A stretch of 35,120 nt of DNA from positions 1 through 35,120 of the forward strand of contig JARKQG010000132.1 in assembly GCA_029974035.1 (NCBI GenBank), read 5' to 3'. The notes under the pieces are model-generated. The model did not search any database and was not told the origin of the DNA. It saw only the letters and a list, made by a program, of their open reading frames with translations. This document shows, piece after piece, positions 15,769 to 24,914 of this stretch (within the stretch, counting starts at the first letter, position 1; each line of letters begins with the position of its first letter). Origin of the DNA: Eubacteriales bacterium. Lineage in GTDB: Bacteria > Bacillota_A > Clostridia > Christensenellales > Aristaeellaceae. The translations under genes were made by a program, and so were the position numbers.

Positions 15769-17291
15769 TTCGCCTGCCTCCTTTCCGCCGCGGTATCGCT
15801 GATCAGGCGCTGTATGACGGCGGCGGCATCCGGGCGGGCGAGCGCTTCCTCGTCCAATACGGCGATCTGACGGTGCGCCGCCATGATCATCACGCGGTTG
15901 CAGTTGGCGAGCAGCTCCTCCATCTCGTCGGTAATCATCAATATCGCCATGCCGTCCCGGGCGAAGCCCTGAATCAGCTCGTAGATCTCCGCCTTGGAGC
16001 CGATATCCACGCCGACGGTGGGCGTATCCATGATGAAGAGTTTGGGTGAGCGGTTGACCCACTTGGCGACGATCGCCTTTTGCTGGTTGCCGCCGGACAG
16101 CGATCCGATGGGCGTTTCGACGGAAGGCGTGCGCACGCGCAGCCGCTTCACGCTGTTTTCCGCCAGCGCCGCTTCCCGCGCCCGGTCGAGCACGCCCATG
16201 CGCGTTGAGATCTCCTCGACCATCGCGGAGGACAGGTTCTCGCGGACGCACCGATCCCGGAACATGCCCTGCGTGGAGCGGTCCTCCGGCAAGAGCGCAA
16301 TCCCGATCTGCTTTGCGGCGGAGGGCGAATGGATCGTCACGCGCCGGCCTTCAAACACGATCTCCCCGCGGTCGGGCGGGTTCAGCCCGAACAGCGACAG
16401 CGCCAGCTCCGTGCGCCCGGAGCCTAGGAGCCCCGTCAGCCCGAAGATGTCGCCCCGCCGGACGGTAAAATGGATGTCCTCAAAATTGCCCGCCTTGGTC
16501 AGGCCGCGCACCTCCATCAGGGGCGCGTCGTCCGCCTCCGCGCGAACGTAGCGCGGGTACTCCACATCGCGCCCGGTCATGTAAAACGCCAGCTTCTTCT
16601 GATCCAGCTCCCCGCTGGGGAAGTCCCCGATCTTCCTGCCGTCGCGGAAGATGGCGATCCTGTCGGCGACCTGGAAGACCTCGTCCAGCTTGTGGCTGAT
16701 GAACACAACCGCAAGCCCCGCCGTCTTCAATTCGCCGACCACCTGCAAAAGCCGGGCGACCTCCTGGCGCGTCAGCGCGGTGGTGGGTTCGTCCATGAAC
16801 AGGATCTTTGCGTCCTGGGCCAGCGCGCGGCAGATGGCGGCCAACTGGCGGTTGGCCATCGATGTTTCCATGATTGTGGTGTTCAGATCCAGCGTTACGC
16901 CGATGCGCTCGGTCTGCGCCCGGGCAATCCGGTAGACTTCCTTCCAGTCGATCACCCTGCGGCCTTCCTGGCGGATGCGGTTGAGCGCGATGTTTTCAGC
17001 CACCGTCATGTGCTGGAACAGCGACAGATCCTGATAGATCACCTGAATGCCCAGCCGGATGGCCTGCTGGGGCGACAGGTGCCGGTACGATTCGCCGCCG
17101 ATCAGGATCTCGCCGCCGTCCGGCTGGTAGATTCCCGAAACAGTCTTTACGAAGGTGGACTTCCCGGAGCCGTTCTCCCCCGCGAGGCAGAGCGTCTCCC
17201 CGGATCGAATGTCCACGCTGACGTCGGACAATGCCTGAACGCCGATGAACGCCTTGTTGATGTGCTGCGCGCGAAGGATCACATCTCCCAT
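15765..17291 (-). CDS. Sugar ABC ATPase (RbsA/RhaT type), importer 2
   Basis: A 508-residue tandem ATPase. Domain 1 has Walker A G-E-N-G-S-G-K-S-T near 38-46 and Walker B I-L-F-M-D-E-P-T-T-A-L. Domain 2 has a degenerate Walker A (G-L-L-G-S-G-R-T-E), signature L-S-G-G-N-Q-Q-K and L-F-I-M-D-T-P-T-V-G-V-D. In this last motif the usual Walker B catalytic Glu is Thr, which fits a second site with little or no hydrolysis. The ATG at 17291 has AGGAGG about 11 bases upstream, a rather long spacing. It is coupled to permease A. Confidence 0.93.
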   Translation of the reverse strand: MGDVILRAQHINKAFIGVQALSDVSVDIRSGETLCLAGENGSGKSTFVKTVSGIYQPDGGEILIGGESYRHLSPQQAIRLGIQVIYQDLSLFQHMTVAENIALNRIRQEGRRVIDWKEVYRIARAQTERIGVTLDLNTTIMETSMANRQLAAICRALAQDAKILFMDEPTTALTRQEVARLLQVVGELKTAGLAVVFISHKLDEVFQVADRIAIFRDGRKIGDFPSGELDQKKLAFYMTGRDVEYPRYVRAEADDAPLMEVRGLTKAGNFEDIHFTVRRGDIFGLTGLLGSGRTELALSLFGLNPPDRGEIVFEGRRVTIHSPSAAKQIGIALLPEDRSTQGMFRDRCVRENLSSAMVEEISTRMGVLDRAREAALAENSVKRLRVRTPSVETPIGSLSGGNQQKAIVAKWVNRSPKLFIMDTPTVGVDIGSKAEIYELIQGFARDGMAILMITDEMEELLANCNRVMIMAAHRQIAVLDEEALARPDAAAVIQRLISDTAAERRQAK

Positions 17292-17340
17292 TTCTACAAA
17301 AACCTCCTGTCGGCGCCTGGCAATCCTGTCCCGATAGCCC

Positions 17341-17372
17341 GAGTGCTGTCCGTCGAACGCCAGACAGCACTC
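17341..17372. other. Intercistronic hairpin after binding-protein gene 2
   Basis: GAGTGCTGTC (17341-17350) and GACAGCACTC (17363-17372) form a perfect 10-bp stem with a 12-base loop, in the 103-base gap between the binding-protein stop and the ATPase start. On the minus strand no U-tract follows. It probably stabilises the binding-protein message or reduces read-through. Confidence 0.6.
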
Positions 17373-17394
17373 TCGGTTTCGCCGTTGCGGTCGC

Positions 17395-18381
17395 TTAGAA
17401 CGCGTAATCGTCGATGTTGTCCTTGGTGAAGACCAGCGGCGCGTACCCGTAGGCGATGCTGCCCTCGACGGTCATCTTCTCATAACCGGGCGCCTTCAGA
17501 TCCGTGCCGGTGGCGACGCCCTGGCCGGAAGCGATCAGATAGGCCGCGTAGCAGGTGGCATAGCCCGCGTCCGCCGGGCGCCACGCCTGGCCGTGCACCA
17601 TGGAGCCGTCCTTGATGTAGGTGGCGGACATGGAGGGAATCGCCAGGGAGACGACCTTGATGTCTTCGCGGCCCTTGTCCTTGATGGCCTGGGAAATGCC
17701 GCCGCCGTGGGCGGAGCAGTCGAAGATCGCGGTCAGGTCCGGATAGGCCTTGAGCAGTTCCACCGTCTTGTCGTAAGCGCCTTCAATGCTGTTGCCGTCC
17801 TCGTAGGGCTCGGAGGAGACGTTGGTCATCTCGCTGTTCTTGGTGATGTAGTCCACCGCGGCGTTGTACCAAGCCATGTGCGTATCCATGGTCAGCCCGC
17901 CGACAAAGCCGGCAAACTGGCCCTTGCCGCCGGTGGCATCCACCACGGCCTTGCCCATCAGCGCGCCGAAGTCGGCGTTGACAAAGGCTTCGACGTCCAT
18001 GTCCACGCTGTCGGCGATCCCGGGCGCCTCGTGGGTCACCACGGCGATGCCGGCCTCCCGCGCCTTCTTGATGGTGGGGATCAGCGCCTGCGGGTCGTTG
18101 GGCACAATGCAGATCGCGTCGACGCCCTGCGAGATCAGGTCTTCCATGATGGCGATCTGCAGCGCCGGGTCGCCGCTTTCAGGGGTCAGCACATAAGTGT
18201 TCAGGCCCGTGTCTTCCTTGAGCTTGTTGACGCCAGCCTCCATGTCGTCAAACCAAGGGTCGGACTGCTTGACGATCATCACGACGGTGTACTCGGAGAT
18301 GTCCTTGGACTCCGCCAGCGCAAGGGTTGTCATGGATAGAATCATCATCAGTGCGAGCAACAGGGCGAGCGTCTTTCTCAT
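17395..18381 (-). CDS. Sugar-binding protein, importer 2 (RhaS/LsrB-like)
   Basis: A 328-residue secreted binding protein with a classic signal peptide (M-R-K-T-L, hydrophobic core, cut after L-A-L-A). The mature part has the Peripla_BP_4 pattern: V-M-I-V-K-Q-S-D-P-W-F-D near 34, Q-G-V-D-A-I-C-I-V-P-N-D-P near 84, and V-T-H-E-A near 110. The V-P-N-D and V-T-H-E segments resemble RhaS/LsrB-type proteins rather than RbsB. The operon's two permeases fit that group too. The ATG at 18381 has AAGGAGG eight bases upstream. The ligand could be a deoxy-sugar, AI-2 or another ketose; sequence alone does not decide. Confidence 0.9.
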   Translation of the reverse strand: MRKTLALLLALMMILSMTTLALAESKDISEYTVVMIVKQSDPWFDDMEAGVNKLKEDTGLNTYVLTPESGDPALQIAIMEDLISQGVDAICIVPNDPQALIPTIKKAREAGIAVVTHEAPGIADSVDMDVEAFVNADFGALMGKAVVDATGGKGQFAGFVGGLTMDTHMAWYNAAVDYITKNSEMTNVSSEPYEDGNSIEGAYDKTVELLKAYPDLTAIFDCSAHGGGISQAIKDKGREDIKVVSLAIPSMSATYIKDGSMVHGQAWRPADAGYATCYAAYLIASGQGVATGTDLKAPGYEKMTVEGSIAYGYAPLVFTKDNIDDYAF

Positions 18382-18437
18382 GGCAGATCCTCCTTACAGT
18401 ATCTTTACGTCGGCCAGCGCACGATTGGGCCGAAACG

Positions 18438-18466
18438 GTTGGCTTTCGGCCAACGGATATAGTATA
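18438..18466 (-). promoter_or_regulatory. Importer-2 promoter and start-site palindrome
   Basis: On the minus strand TATACT (18461-18466) is a good -10 box, but no convincing -35 lies 16-18 bases upstream, which fits an activator-dependent promoter. GTTGGC-TTTCG-GCCAAC (18438-18454) is a perfect palindrome just downstream, at the expected start site. It could be an operator or a 5' hairpin. The response regulator encoded next door is the probable activator. Confidence 0.5.
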
Positions 18467-18518
18467 CACGACGAAAAAACGCGGATGGAATGTACAAACC
18501 AACAACATGGTGGAATAA

Positions 18519-20120
18519 TCAATGACGTTTCGGATGGCGCTCCCTGTACTCGCTGGGAGAGCAGTCGGCGAACTTCTTGAATGTCTTGCTGAAGTAGTGC
18601 TGATCGTTGAAGCCCACCCGGAACGCGATTTCGTAAATCTTCAGGCCGGTTTCATCCATCAGCGCCTTGGCCCGCTCGATGCGGTATTGGTTGATGTAGT
18701 CGCTGACGGTCAGGCCGTATTCGCGCTTGAATACGGCGCCGAGATAGTTGGCCGAGTAGCTCAGATGCGCGGACAGCCAGTTGACGGACAGGTGGTTGTC
18801 CGCGTGGTTTTGCTCGATGGCGAGGCGGGTCATCGCGGCGATCCGGCGGTGGCGCTCCACGTAGCCGCTCGCAATTTCGCGCCGGACCATCTCCATCAGC
18901 TTGAACGCAAAGGCGCGCAGCTGCGATCGCTGGACTTTCGCGGAGCCGGATTTCAAAAAAGCCATCTCGCGGACGAAGGCATCCATGGCATTCACGGCGT
19001 TTTCTGTGAGGACGCCCACCAGCAGCAGGATGCATTTTGTCGCGTAAAAATTGGCCTGATGGGGCGTGACGGTGGCCGCGCTGCGCTCAAGATCGTCGAA
19101 GAACTCGCCCAGCAGCTTCTGCGTTTCGTCGTAGCGCATCGCCCGCAGCGAGGTGTCCACCTGCTGGCAGAGGCGGTCCAGCGCCAGCGCGCCCTCTTCC
19201 TTGCGGTAGTCGCCGATGTCGTAAACGAAACCGGCGCCAAAGAGCGCGCGGTAGTCGAGCGCGTTGTTCGCGTTGTTGTAGGAACTGGCGATTCCTGACA
19301 GCGCGCGCGCCTCGTCGCCCACGCCCACGTAGCACTCGATGCCCGGCACGTCCCGTACGCGCCGCATGAGCTCCTCGGTAAGCGCGTCGATCCGGTGCCG
19401 GTCAATCGGGCCGTCGGAATTCACCAGGAGCACGTAGCGCGCGTTTTCCATGTTGAACAGGTTGAAGCCGCTCTCCCGTAAAACCAGCTCGTTCAGGATG
19501 TCCTCGACCAGCTTGAGGGACACCTGGAACTCCACCTCGTCCAGGCGCTCGTCCGCCCGGCGGATGAGCACGATGGCGGCCATAAAGTGGCTGCCGCTCA
19601 AGTCGATCCCGTAGGTCGCGCGGATTTCCTCCAGCGAAACGGGAACGACCTGGCTGTTCAGGATATCGTACAGGAGCTTCTGCCGGATGATATCCAGGTG
19701 TTCGTGAACAAACGCGCGCAGCTTCTCCACATGCGCCTCGCGCCCGCGGCGCTCCTCGAGGAGTCCGTGAAGCTTCCGGCCGATCTCCATCACATCCAGA
19801 GAATCGACGGGCTTGAGCACGTAGTCCGTCGCGCCGTAGTTCAGCGCCTGGCGGGCGTAGTCAAACTTCTCGTAGCCGCTGACGATGATAATCAGCGGCC
19901 GATGCCCCTCCCGCTCCAGCGCGTGCATCAGCTCAATGCCGTTCATATCGGGCATTTCGATGTCCAGCAGCATCGCGCTGATGGTTTCGCGCCGGATCAG
20001 TTCCAGCGCTTCGACGCCGCTGTGCGCCACCAGCACGTCAAAAAGCCCCTGCCGGCTCAGCGTGCGCCGCATCCCTTCGCAGGCCATTTCCTCGTCATCC
20101 ACAACCAGGAGTCTGTCCAT
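18519..20120 (-). CDS. Response regulator, AraC output (YesN type), pair 1
   Basis: A 533-residue regulator. The N-terminal receiver has V-V-D-D-E-E, phospho-acceptor Asp53 (L-L-D-I-E-M-P) and Lys103 in V-L-K-P-V-D. A long middle region of about 300 residues holds helical linker sequence. The C-terminal AraC-type double helix-turn-helix (about 435-530) includes L-S-Y-S-A-N-Y-L-G-A-V-F-K and F-N-D-Q-H-Y-F-S-K-T-F-K-K. The ATG at 20120 lies one base after the kinase stop, with GGGAGAGGAA inside the kinase gene. It probably activates importer 2, which starts 138 bases downstream. Confidence 0.92.
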   Translation of the reverse strand: MDRLLVVDDEEMACEGMRRTLSRQGLFDVLVAHSGVEALELIRRETISAMLLDIEMPDMNGIELMHALEREGHRPLIIIVSGYEKFDYARQALNYGATDYVLKPVDSLDVMEIGRKLHGLLEERRGREAHVEKLRAFVHEHLDIIRQKLLYDILNSQVVPVSLEEIRATYGIDLSGSHFMAAIVLIRRADERLDEVEFQVSLKLVEDILNELVLRESGFNLFNMENARYVLLVNSDGPIDRHRIDALTEELMRRVRDVPGIECYVGVGDEARALSGIASSYNNANNALDYRALFGAGFVYDIGDYRKEEGALALDRLCQQVDTSLRAMRYDETQKLLGEFFDDLERSAATVTPHQANFYATKCILLLVGVLTENAVNAMDAFVREMAFLKSGSAKVQRSQLRAFAFKLMEMVRREIASGYVERHRRIAAMTRLAIEQNHADNHLSVNWLSAHLSYSANYLGAVFKREYGLTVSDYINQYRIERAKALMDETGLKIYEIAFRVGFNDQHYFSKTFKKFADCSPSEYRERHPKRH

Positions 20121-20121
20121 G

Positions 20122-21888
20122 TCATTCCTCTCCCGCCATCGCCTTAATTCGGATCGACGCCACCGTTTCGTCGCCTTCTCTGCGGTAGTTCAGGCCGTAG
20201 CCGGCGCCAAAACACATCCGCACCCGGTCGTGCACATTGGAAATCCCGATCCCATACGCGTCCTTCGCGCCCGCGGTATCGCGGTGCTCCAGAAATTCGT
20301 TCATCTCGTTCAGCGCCGCGCGCGTGGCGCTTTCGCCGTTGTCGCGGACTTCCAGCACCACGTCGTCCCTGTCGAGGAAGGCGCGCACCGTGATGCGGAA
20401 CTGCCTGTCCGCGCGCGTCTTCATCGCGTGGACGATGGAATTCTCCACCAGGGGCTGCAGCACCAGCTTTGGCGTATAGTAATCCTTGATGGCTTCGGGC
20501 ACGTCAAAGCAGACGAGGAACTTGTCGGTGTAGCGCGCTTTCTGGATGTCGATGTACAGCCCGACGTGCGTGATCTCCTCGCGGATGGAGATGTATTCCC
20601 GCCCTTTGCTGATGGAGATTCGGAAAAACTGCGACAGCTCCTTTGTGATCCGGATTGCGGTGCGTGGCTCGTCCGCCTCAATCATCCAGACGATGGCGGA
20701 GAGCGTGTTGTAGAGGAAGTGGGGATTGATCTGGAATTCCAACGCCCGGATCTGAGCCTCTTTCTTCTTCTGCTGCTCCAGATAGTAATCGGAAATCACC
20801 TTCTCCAGCTGGGCGACCAGCGACGAGTACTTGTCCGAGATCATTGCGAACTCATTGCGCCGCGCCTTCCCGAAGGGCTTCCCCGCGTCGTCCTTGCTCA
20901 GACGGTCGATCAGGCTGCGCAGCGGCTTGGTCAGGCTCATGGAGAGGAGGGCGCCCAGAAGCACGCATCCCACCACGCAGATCAGCGCCACGACCAGCGT
21001 AAACTGCAAAATGGCGAAAAAGCTGGCGTTGAGGCGCGCGGAGGGCGTGCACTCGATAAAATAGAGCCCGCGTTGGGTGTCGTGGCGGTAGGCGACCAGA
21101 TCCTGTCCGCTGAAGAGGTGTCCGTCGGCCCCGGTCAACTGCGAAACGGCAAAGCCGAGCGCGTCGGAGACGTTCCGGGAGAATTGCGCCTCGTCCGAAC
21201 AGGACTGGATTACGCCGTCCTCCTTGACGATGTAGAACCGGGTATTCCGGGCGGCCTCGTAGTTTTTGTACAGCGCGCGGAATACGCTCTCCTTGATGTT
21301 GACGATCAGCCTGGCCACCGGTTCGCTGCTGCCCGCGCCCAGCACGACGCGCTCATAGGGGATCACCATTTCGCCCCGATCGAAGGTCGCGTCGTCCCAG
21401 CGGTCAAACAGCTCGAAGGCGGACGGATCAAGCGGCGCAAAAGCGCTTGCGTCCATCTTCCGTACCGCGGAGTATTCCGATGAGGAATAGGAGAGCGCGA
21501 TGCCACTTTCGCAGACCAGCACCACGGAGGTGGCGTCCATGTTGTTGTAAAAGCTCATGACCTGGCGCTTCGTGCGGTCTTCAAGCAGGGTTTGCTCCTC
21601 CGCCGTGCGCTCGGGGCGGAGCTCGCAGAACGCGCGCACGGAAGAGTTGTACGCGGTGAGCAGCGTGGCCTGGTGCTTCGCCTTCATGATTTCACCGGCG
21701 CGGTAGTTCACAAATTCCAGGCGGGCCAGGCTGTCCTGCACCCCCAGTTCCAGCGTATTGGCCGACGCGATCCGAAGGGAAACGGCCCCCACGACAATGA
21801 CCGGCACAATGGAGGCCAGCGCAAAGAACATCATCAGCTTGACGGTAAAGGGCAAGTTGTAGAACCAGCTTTTCCGCTCCTTGATCAT
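20122..21888 (-). CDS. Sensor histidine kinase (YesM type), pair 1
   Basis: A 588-residue membrane sensor. Helix 1 is at about residues 15-40, an extracellular sensing domain spans 42-285, and helix 2 is at about 290-320. A HAMP-like linker follows, then the His_kinase domain with F-Q-I-N-P-H-F-L-Y-N (phospho-acceptor His390), the N box L-Q-P-L-V-E-N-S-I-V-H-A (477-488), and the ATP-binding G boxes D-N-G-E (516-519) and Y-G-I-G-I-S-N-V (545-552). The ATG at 21888 has only a weak AGCAGG upstream. This class usually senses extracellular oligosaccharides, directly or through a binding protein. Confidence 0.92.
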   Translation of the reverse strand: MIKERKSWFYNLPFTVKLMMFFALASIVPVIVVGAVSLRIASANTLELGVQDSLARLEFVNYRAGEIMKAKHQATLLTAYNSSVRAFCELRPERTAEEQTLLEDRTKRQVMSFYNNMDATSVVLVCESGIALSYSSSEYSAVRKMDASAFAPLDPSAFELFDRWDDATFDRGEMVIPYERVVLGAGSSEPVARLIVNIKESVFRALYKNYEAARNTRFYIVKEDGVIQSCSDEAQFSRNVSDALGFAVSQLTGADGHLFSGQDLVAYRHDTQRGLYFIECTPSARLNASFFAILQFTLVVALICVVGCVLLGALLSMSLTKPLRSLIDRLSKDDAGKPFGKARRNEFAMISDKYSSLVAQLEKVISDYYLEQQKKKEAQIRALEFQINPHFLYNTLSAIVWMIEADEPRTAIRITKELSQFFRISISKGREYISIREEITHVGLYIDIQKARYTDKFLVCFDVPEAIKDYYTPKLVLQPLVENSIVHAMKTRADRQFRITVRAFLDRDDVVLEVRDNGESATRAALNEMNEFLEHRDTAGAKDAYGIGISNVHDRVRMCFGAGYGLNYRREGDETVASIRIKAMAGEE

Positions 21889-21959
21889 AGACAGGCCTGC
21901 TTTCGTTGTTTTCCGTCCGTTCGGGGTTGTATGCGGGAAGGCGGCGTCGGCGCTGTCTT

Positions 21960-21989
21960 ATTATATATTGGGCTGCGGCGCAAGGGCAA
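21960..21989 (-). promoter_or_regulatory. Promoter of two-component pair 1
   Basis: On the minus strand TTGCCC (21984-21989), an 18-base spacer and a perfect TATAAT (21960-21965), about 72 bases before the kinase ATG. It is one of two back-to-back promoters in the 362-base divergent gap between the kinase genes. Confidence 0.65.
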
Positions 21990-22040
21990 GGCGAAGGAAG
22001 CATAAACCATCGGGCCTTGCGGATCGGCCCGGGGGGATAG

Positions 22041-22062
22041 CCCGCGCCTCCATGGGCGCGGG
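22041..22062. promoter_or_regulatory. Inverted repeat between divergent promoters
   Basis: CCCGCGCC (22041-22048) and GGCGCGGG (22055-22062) form a perfect 8-bp inverted repeat between the two outward-facing -35 boxes (21989 and 22081). It might be a site shared by both kinase promoters, or a chance GC-rich hairpin. Confidence 0.3.
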
Positions 22063-22080
22063 GGCACTTTCCGCCCGCTC

Positions 22081-22110
22081 TTGACAGTGAGGCCCCCTTT
22101 GCGCTACGAT
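22081..22110 (+). promoter_or_regulatory. Promoter of two-component pair 2
   Basis: A perfect TTGACA (22081-22086), an 18-base spacer and TACGAT (22105-22110). Transcription would start near 22117, leaving a leader of about 135 bases that contains several short GC-rich hairpins before the kinase start. Confidence 0.65.
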
Positions 22111-22250
22111 GCAGCCAAGCGGGCGCTTGCCCCGCGCCTTCTCTGAAAGGCTTGCCCGCGGTTTGGGCGTTTCGGAAACCGCCCTCGCCGTGGGCGAAGA
22201 CGCGGCAGGCGCATCGAAGCGGGGCGGCCCTGAAGCCGTGAGGAGGGCGT

Positions 22251-23996
22251 TTGTTGCGCATTCACGTCAAAATTTTGCTGCTCAGCTTTGCGCTGGTCGT
22301 CGTACTGGTGGCGCTGACCGGGGTGATTTTTTTCCGCTACAACGAGCGCGCGGCGCTGCAAAAGGCGAGAAACGAGCTGTACACCGTGTCCGAAAAGCTG
22401 TCGCTGCAGGTGGAGTCCCGCATCCAGCAGATCGACGTGGCGCTTTTGTTCGTGCTCTCCGATCCGGACTTTCTCTCGGCGCTGTCGATCTATACCATGC
22501 CGGACCGGAACGCGGAGCGCAACCGGCTGATCCTGGCGGACAGCGCCTCGGCCATCAACCAGCTGTTCAAAAGCTATGTCGTGGACAAGCACTTTCACCA
22601 GATCGTGCTTTTTGACGACGCCGGGGACTTTTTCACCAGCGACTTCCGGACCGCGACGCCCACGCCGGAGCGCGTCGCCGAGATGGCGGCGGGCATCGAA
22701 TGGAGGGAGGCGGCCGCGCTGCGCCAGGGGAAGCTGCTGCTCATTCCGCCCTACACCGATCCCTGGAGCGGCCGGGGCGAGACCGTTTACGGCGCGGCCA
22801 GGGCGCTGAAGACGGTTTCCGGCGTCACCTGTTACATTGAGGTGCAGCGCGCGCTGGACGAGCTGGACGAGCTTTTGGCGCTCGGCGGCTTTGAAGGGGT
22901 TCGCGTCGAGCTCGTCGGGGAGGGCGGGCTGTTCTACGCGCCGCAGGGCGGCGAGGCGGCGCCGGAGGGGGCCATTCAGGTCACCAGCGAGCCCAACCGC
23001 TACGGGCTTTACGCGCGGCTGTCGCTGGATTCCGCCGCGGTCCGCGCCGATCTCGCGCCGGGTGTCCTTCAGATCGCGATGATCTGCCTGGTGGCGCTGG
23101 CCGGTTCCTTTTTCTACATCTACTACGCCACCCGCCGCCTGATGCGCCCGCTGCGCACGCTGCAGGAGGCGATGGATGAAACCGCGCTGGACAACCTGGA
23201 CACCCGCGCCGCGCCCCACAGCGTGGACGAGCTGAAGAACCTCAACGAGGCGTTCAACCGCCTCTGCGAGCGCCTCGGCGGCGCGGTGGATGACAAGATG
23301 CGCGCCCAGCGGCTGGAGCTGGAGGCCCGGCTGGACGCGCTGCAGGCGCAGATTGACCCGCATTTTCTGTACAACACGCTGAACGTCATCATGAACCGCG
23401 CGATGCAAATCGGCGACGACGAGATCCTCGCCATCTGCGAGGGCATTGCGGACATGCTGCGCTATTCCACCGCCACCGAGCGGCGCCTCGCCACGCTGGG
23501 CGAGGAGAAGGCGCACCTGGACACCTACCTTTCGCTGATGAAAAAGCGCTTCCGCCACAGGCTGGTCTACGCCGTCGACATCCCGGAGGATATGCTGGCG
23601 CTGAGGCTGCCCAAGATGACGCTGCAGCCGCTGGCGGAAAACGCGATCCAGCACGGGTTTGCCCGAAAGGGCGGCGCGATGCGCGTCGAGGTCCGGGCCT
23701 GGACGGACGGGGAATACTGGCGCGTCGAGGTGACCGACAACGGCGAAGGCTTTGACGACAAGGTGATGGTCGGCCTTCAGCAAAAGCTTGCCGCCGTGCG
23801 GGACGGCTCCTTCCGGCCCGGGCGGGCGGGCCTTTCGATCGGCGGCATGGGGCTGGTCAACACCTACGCGCGGCTCCACTACCGCTTTGGGCCCGCCTGC
23901 AAGATGACGATTGAAAATACGGAAAGCGGCGCGCGGGTCGTCATCCGCGCCCCGCTTAAGGAGGGGCGTGCGTTTGAACCGCATTCTTCTGGTTGA
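22251..23996 (+). CDS. Sensor histidine kinase (YesM type), pair 2
   Basis: A 581-residue membrane sensor. Helix 1 is at about residues 7-28, the extracellular domain at 30-270, helix 2 at about 272-293, and a HAMP-like linker follows. The kinase core has L-Q-A-Q-I-D-P-H-F-L-Y-N (His371), the N box L-Q-P-L-A-E-N-A-I-Q-H-G, D-N-G-E-G (about 496-500) and G-G-M-G-L-V-N-T. The start is one of two adjacent TTG codons (22251 or 22254) after AGGAGGG; the second has better spacing. It overlaps the regulator gene. It probably controls the plus-strand importer-3/rhamnosidase operon. Confidence 0.92.
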   Translation: MLRIHVKILLLSFALVVVLVALTGVIFFRYNERAALQKARNELYTVSEKLSLQVESRIQQIDVALLFVLSDPDFLSALSIYTMPDRNAERNRLILADSASAINQLFKSYVVDKHFHQIVLFDDAGDFFTSDFRTATPTPERVAEMAAGIEWREAAALRQGKLLLIPPYTDPWSGRGETVYGAARALKTVSGVTCYIEVQRALDELDELLALGGFEGVRVELVGEGGLFYAPQGGEAAPEGAIQVTSEPNRYGLYARLSLDSAAVRADLAPGVLQIAMICLVALAGSFFYIYYATRRLMRPLRTLQEAMDETALDNLDTRAAPHSVDELKNLNEAFNRLCERLGGAVDDKMRAQRLELEARLDALQAQIDPHFLYNTLNVIMNRAMQIGDDEILAICEGIADMLRYSTATERRLATLGEEKAHLDTYLSLMKKRFRHRLVYAVDIPEDMLALRLPKMTLQPLAENAIQHGFARKGGAMRVEVRAWTDGEYWRVEVTDNGEGFDDKVMVGLQQKLAAVRDGSFRPGRAGLSIGGMGLVNTYARLHYRFGPACKMTIENTESGARVVIRAPLKEGRAFEPHSSG

Positions 23997-24861
23997 GGAC
24001 GAGCCGGCCTCGGCGGAATACCTGGCCGGCGTTCTGCGCCGGGATCTTCCCGGGATGGAGGTGGCCGGCATCGCGGAGAACGGCGAAGAGGCGCTGCGCA
24101 TCATCCGCCAGGAGCGCGTCGACATCGTCGTGACCGACATCAAAATGCCGGTGATGGACGGGCTGGAGCTGGCGGAGGCGGTGCGTACCTCATGGCCGAT
24201 GATTCCGGTGGTCATCGTCAGCGGATACGAGCTTTTCGAATACGCGAAGACCGCGCTGCGCTTTGGCGTATCGGATTACCTGCTCAAGCCCGTAAAGGCG
24301 CGGGAGCTGGCCGAATGCCTCGAGCGCGTGGCGCTGCGGCTGGAATATTCGCGCAGGGCGCGCAAGGCGCTGGGCGCGGCGGCCGCGCAGGCGGATGCCG
24401 GCGGGGAAGGGGTGTTTTCCGATGCGCCGGGGCCCGTGGAACTGCGCGCGCAGGTCAACTTGCTGCTCTCCGAGTATGAGGAGCGCGCCCGCGGGCGGGA
24501 GTCGGACCGCGCCCGGGCGGACTTCGAGGCGCTGACCGCCTACATCGACAGGCGGCTTGGCGAAAAGCTGACGCTGGAGGGGGTGTGCCGGGCCAACGGC
24601 CTGTCCCAGTCCACGCTGAGCCGCCAGTTCCGCGTCTACGCCCGGTGCTCCTTTGTGGAATACCTGACCAGCCGGCGCGTCGAGCGCGCGCGGAGCCTGA
24701 TCGAGCGGGAGCCCGGACGCCGCATGAAGGAGATTGCCGGGGAAGCCGGCTTTTCCGATCCCCTCTACTTCAGCCGGGTGTTTCGCGCCAGGACCGGCCT
24801 TACGCCCACGGAATTTGCGCGTTCATGCCGGCGGCGCGGAAAAAACGGGGGCAAGGGATAG
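23974..24861 (+). CDS. Response regulator, AraC output, pair 2
   Basis: A 295-residue regulator, much shorter than its counterpart in pair 1 because the long middle region is missing. The receiver has L-L-V-E-D-E, Asp55 in V-V-T-D-I-K-M-P and Lys105 in L-L-K-P-V-K. The AraC-type domain occupies about 185-290 and ends in A-G-F-S-D-P-L-Y-F-S-R-V-F. The start is a TTG at 23974, nine bases after AAGGAGG; a GTG at 23968 is too close. It overlaps the kinase gene by 23 bases. Its likely target is the promoter 54-83 bases past its stop. Confidence 0.9.
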   Translation: MNRILLVEDEPASAEYLAGVLRRDLPGMEVAGIAENGEEALRIIRQERVDIVVTDIKMPVMDGLELAEAVRTSWPMIPVVIVSGYELFEYAKTALRFGVSDYLLKPVKARELAECLERVALRLEYSRRARKALGAAAAQADAGGEGVFSDAPGPVELRAQVNLLLSEYEERARGRESDRARADFEALTAYIDRRLGEKLTLEGVCRANGLSQSTLSRQFRVYARCSFVEYLTSRRVERARSLIEREPGRRMKEIAGEAGFSDPLYFSRVFRARTGLTPTEFARSCRRRGKNGGKG

Positions 24862-24883
24862 CCGGACTCGCCGGGATCGGACC

Positions 24884-24913
24884 GGATAATCCATGCGCCT
24901 TGCTGGATTATCC
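24884..24913. promoter_or_regulatory. Inverted repeat abutting the importer-3 promoter
   Basis: GGATAATCCA and TGGATTATCC (10-bp perfect arms, 10-base spacer) end two bases before the -35 box of importer 3 and begin 23 bases after the regulator stop. No U-tract follows, so an activator site seems more likely than a terminator. Each arm is itself nearly symmetric (GGAT-AATCC). Confidence 0.55.
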
Positions 24914-24914
24914 A

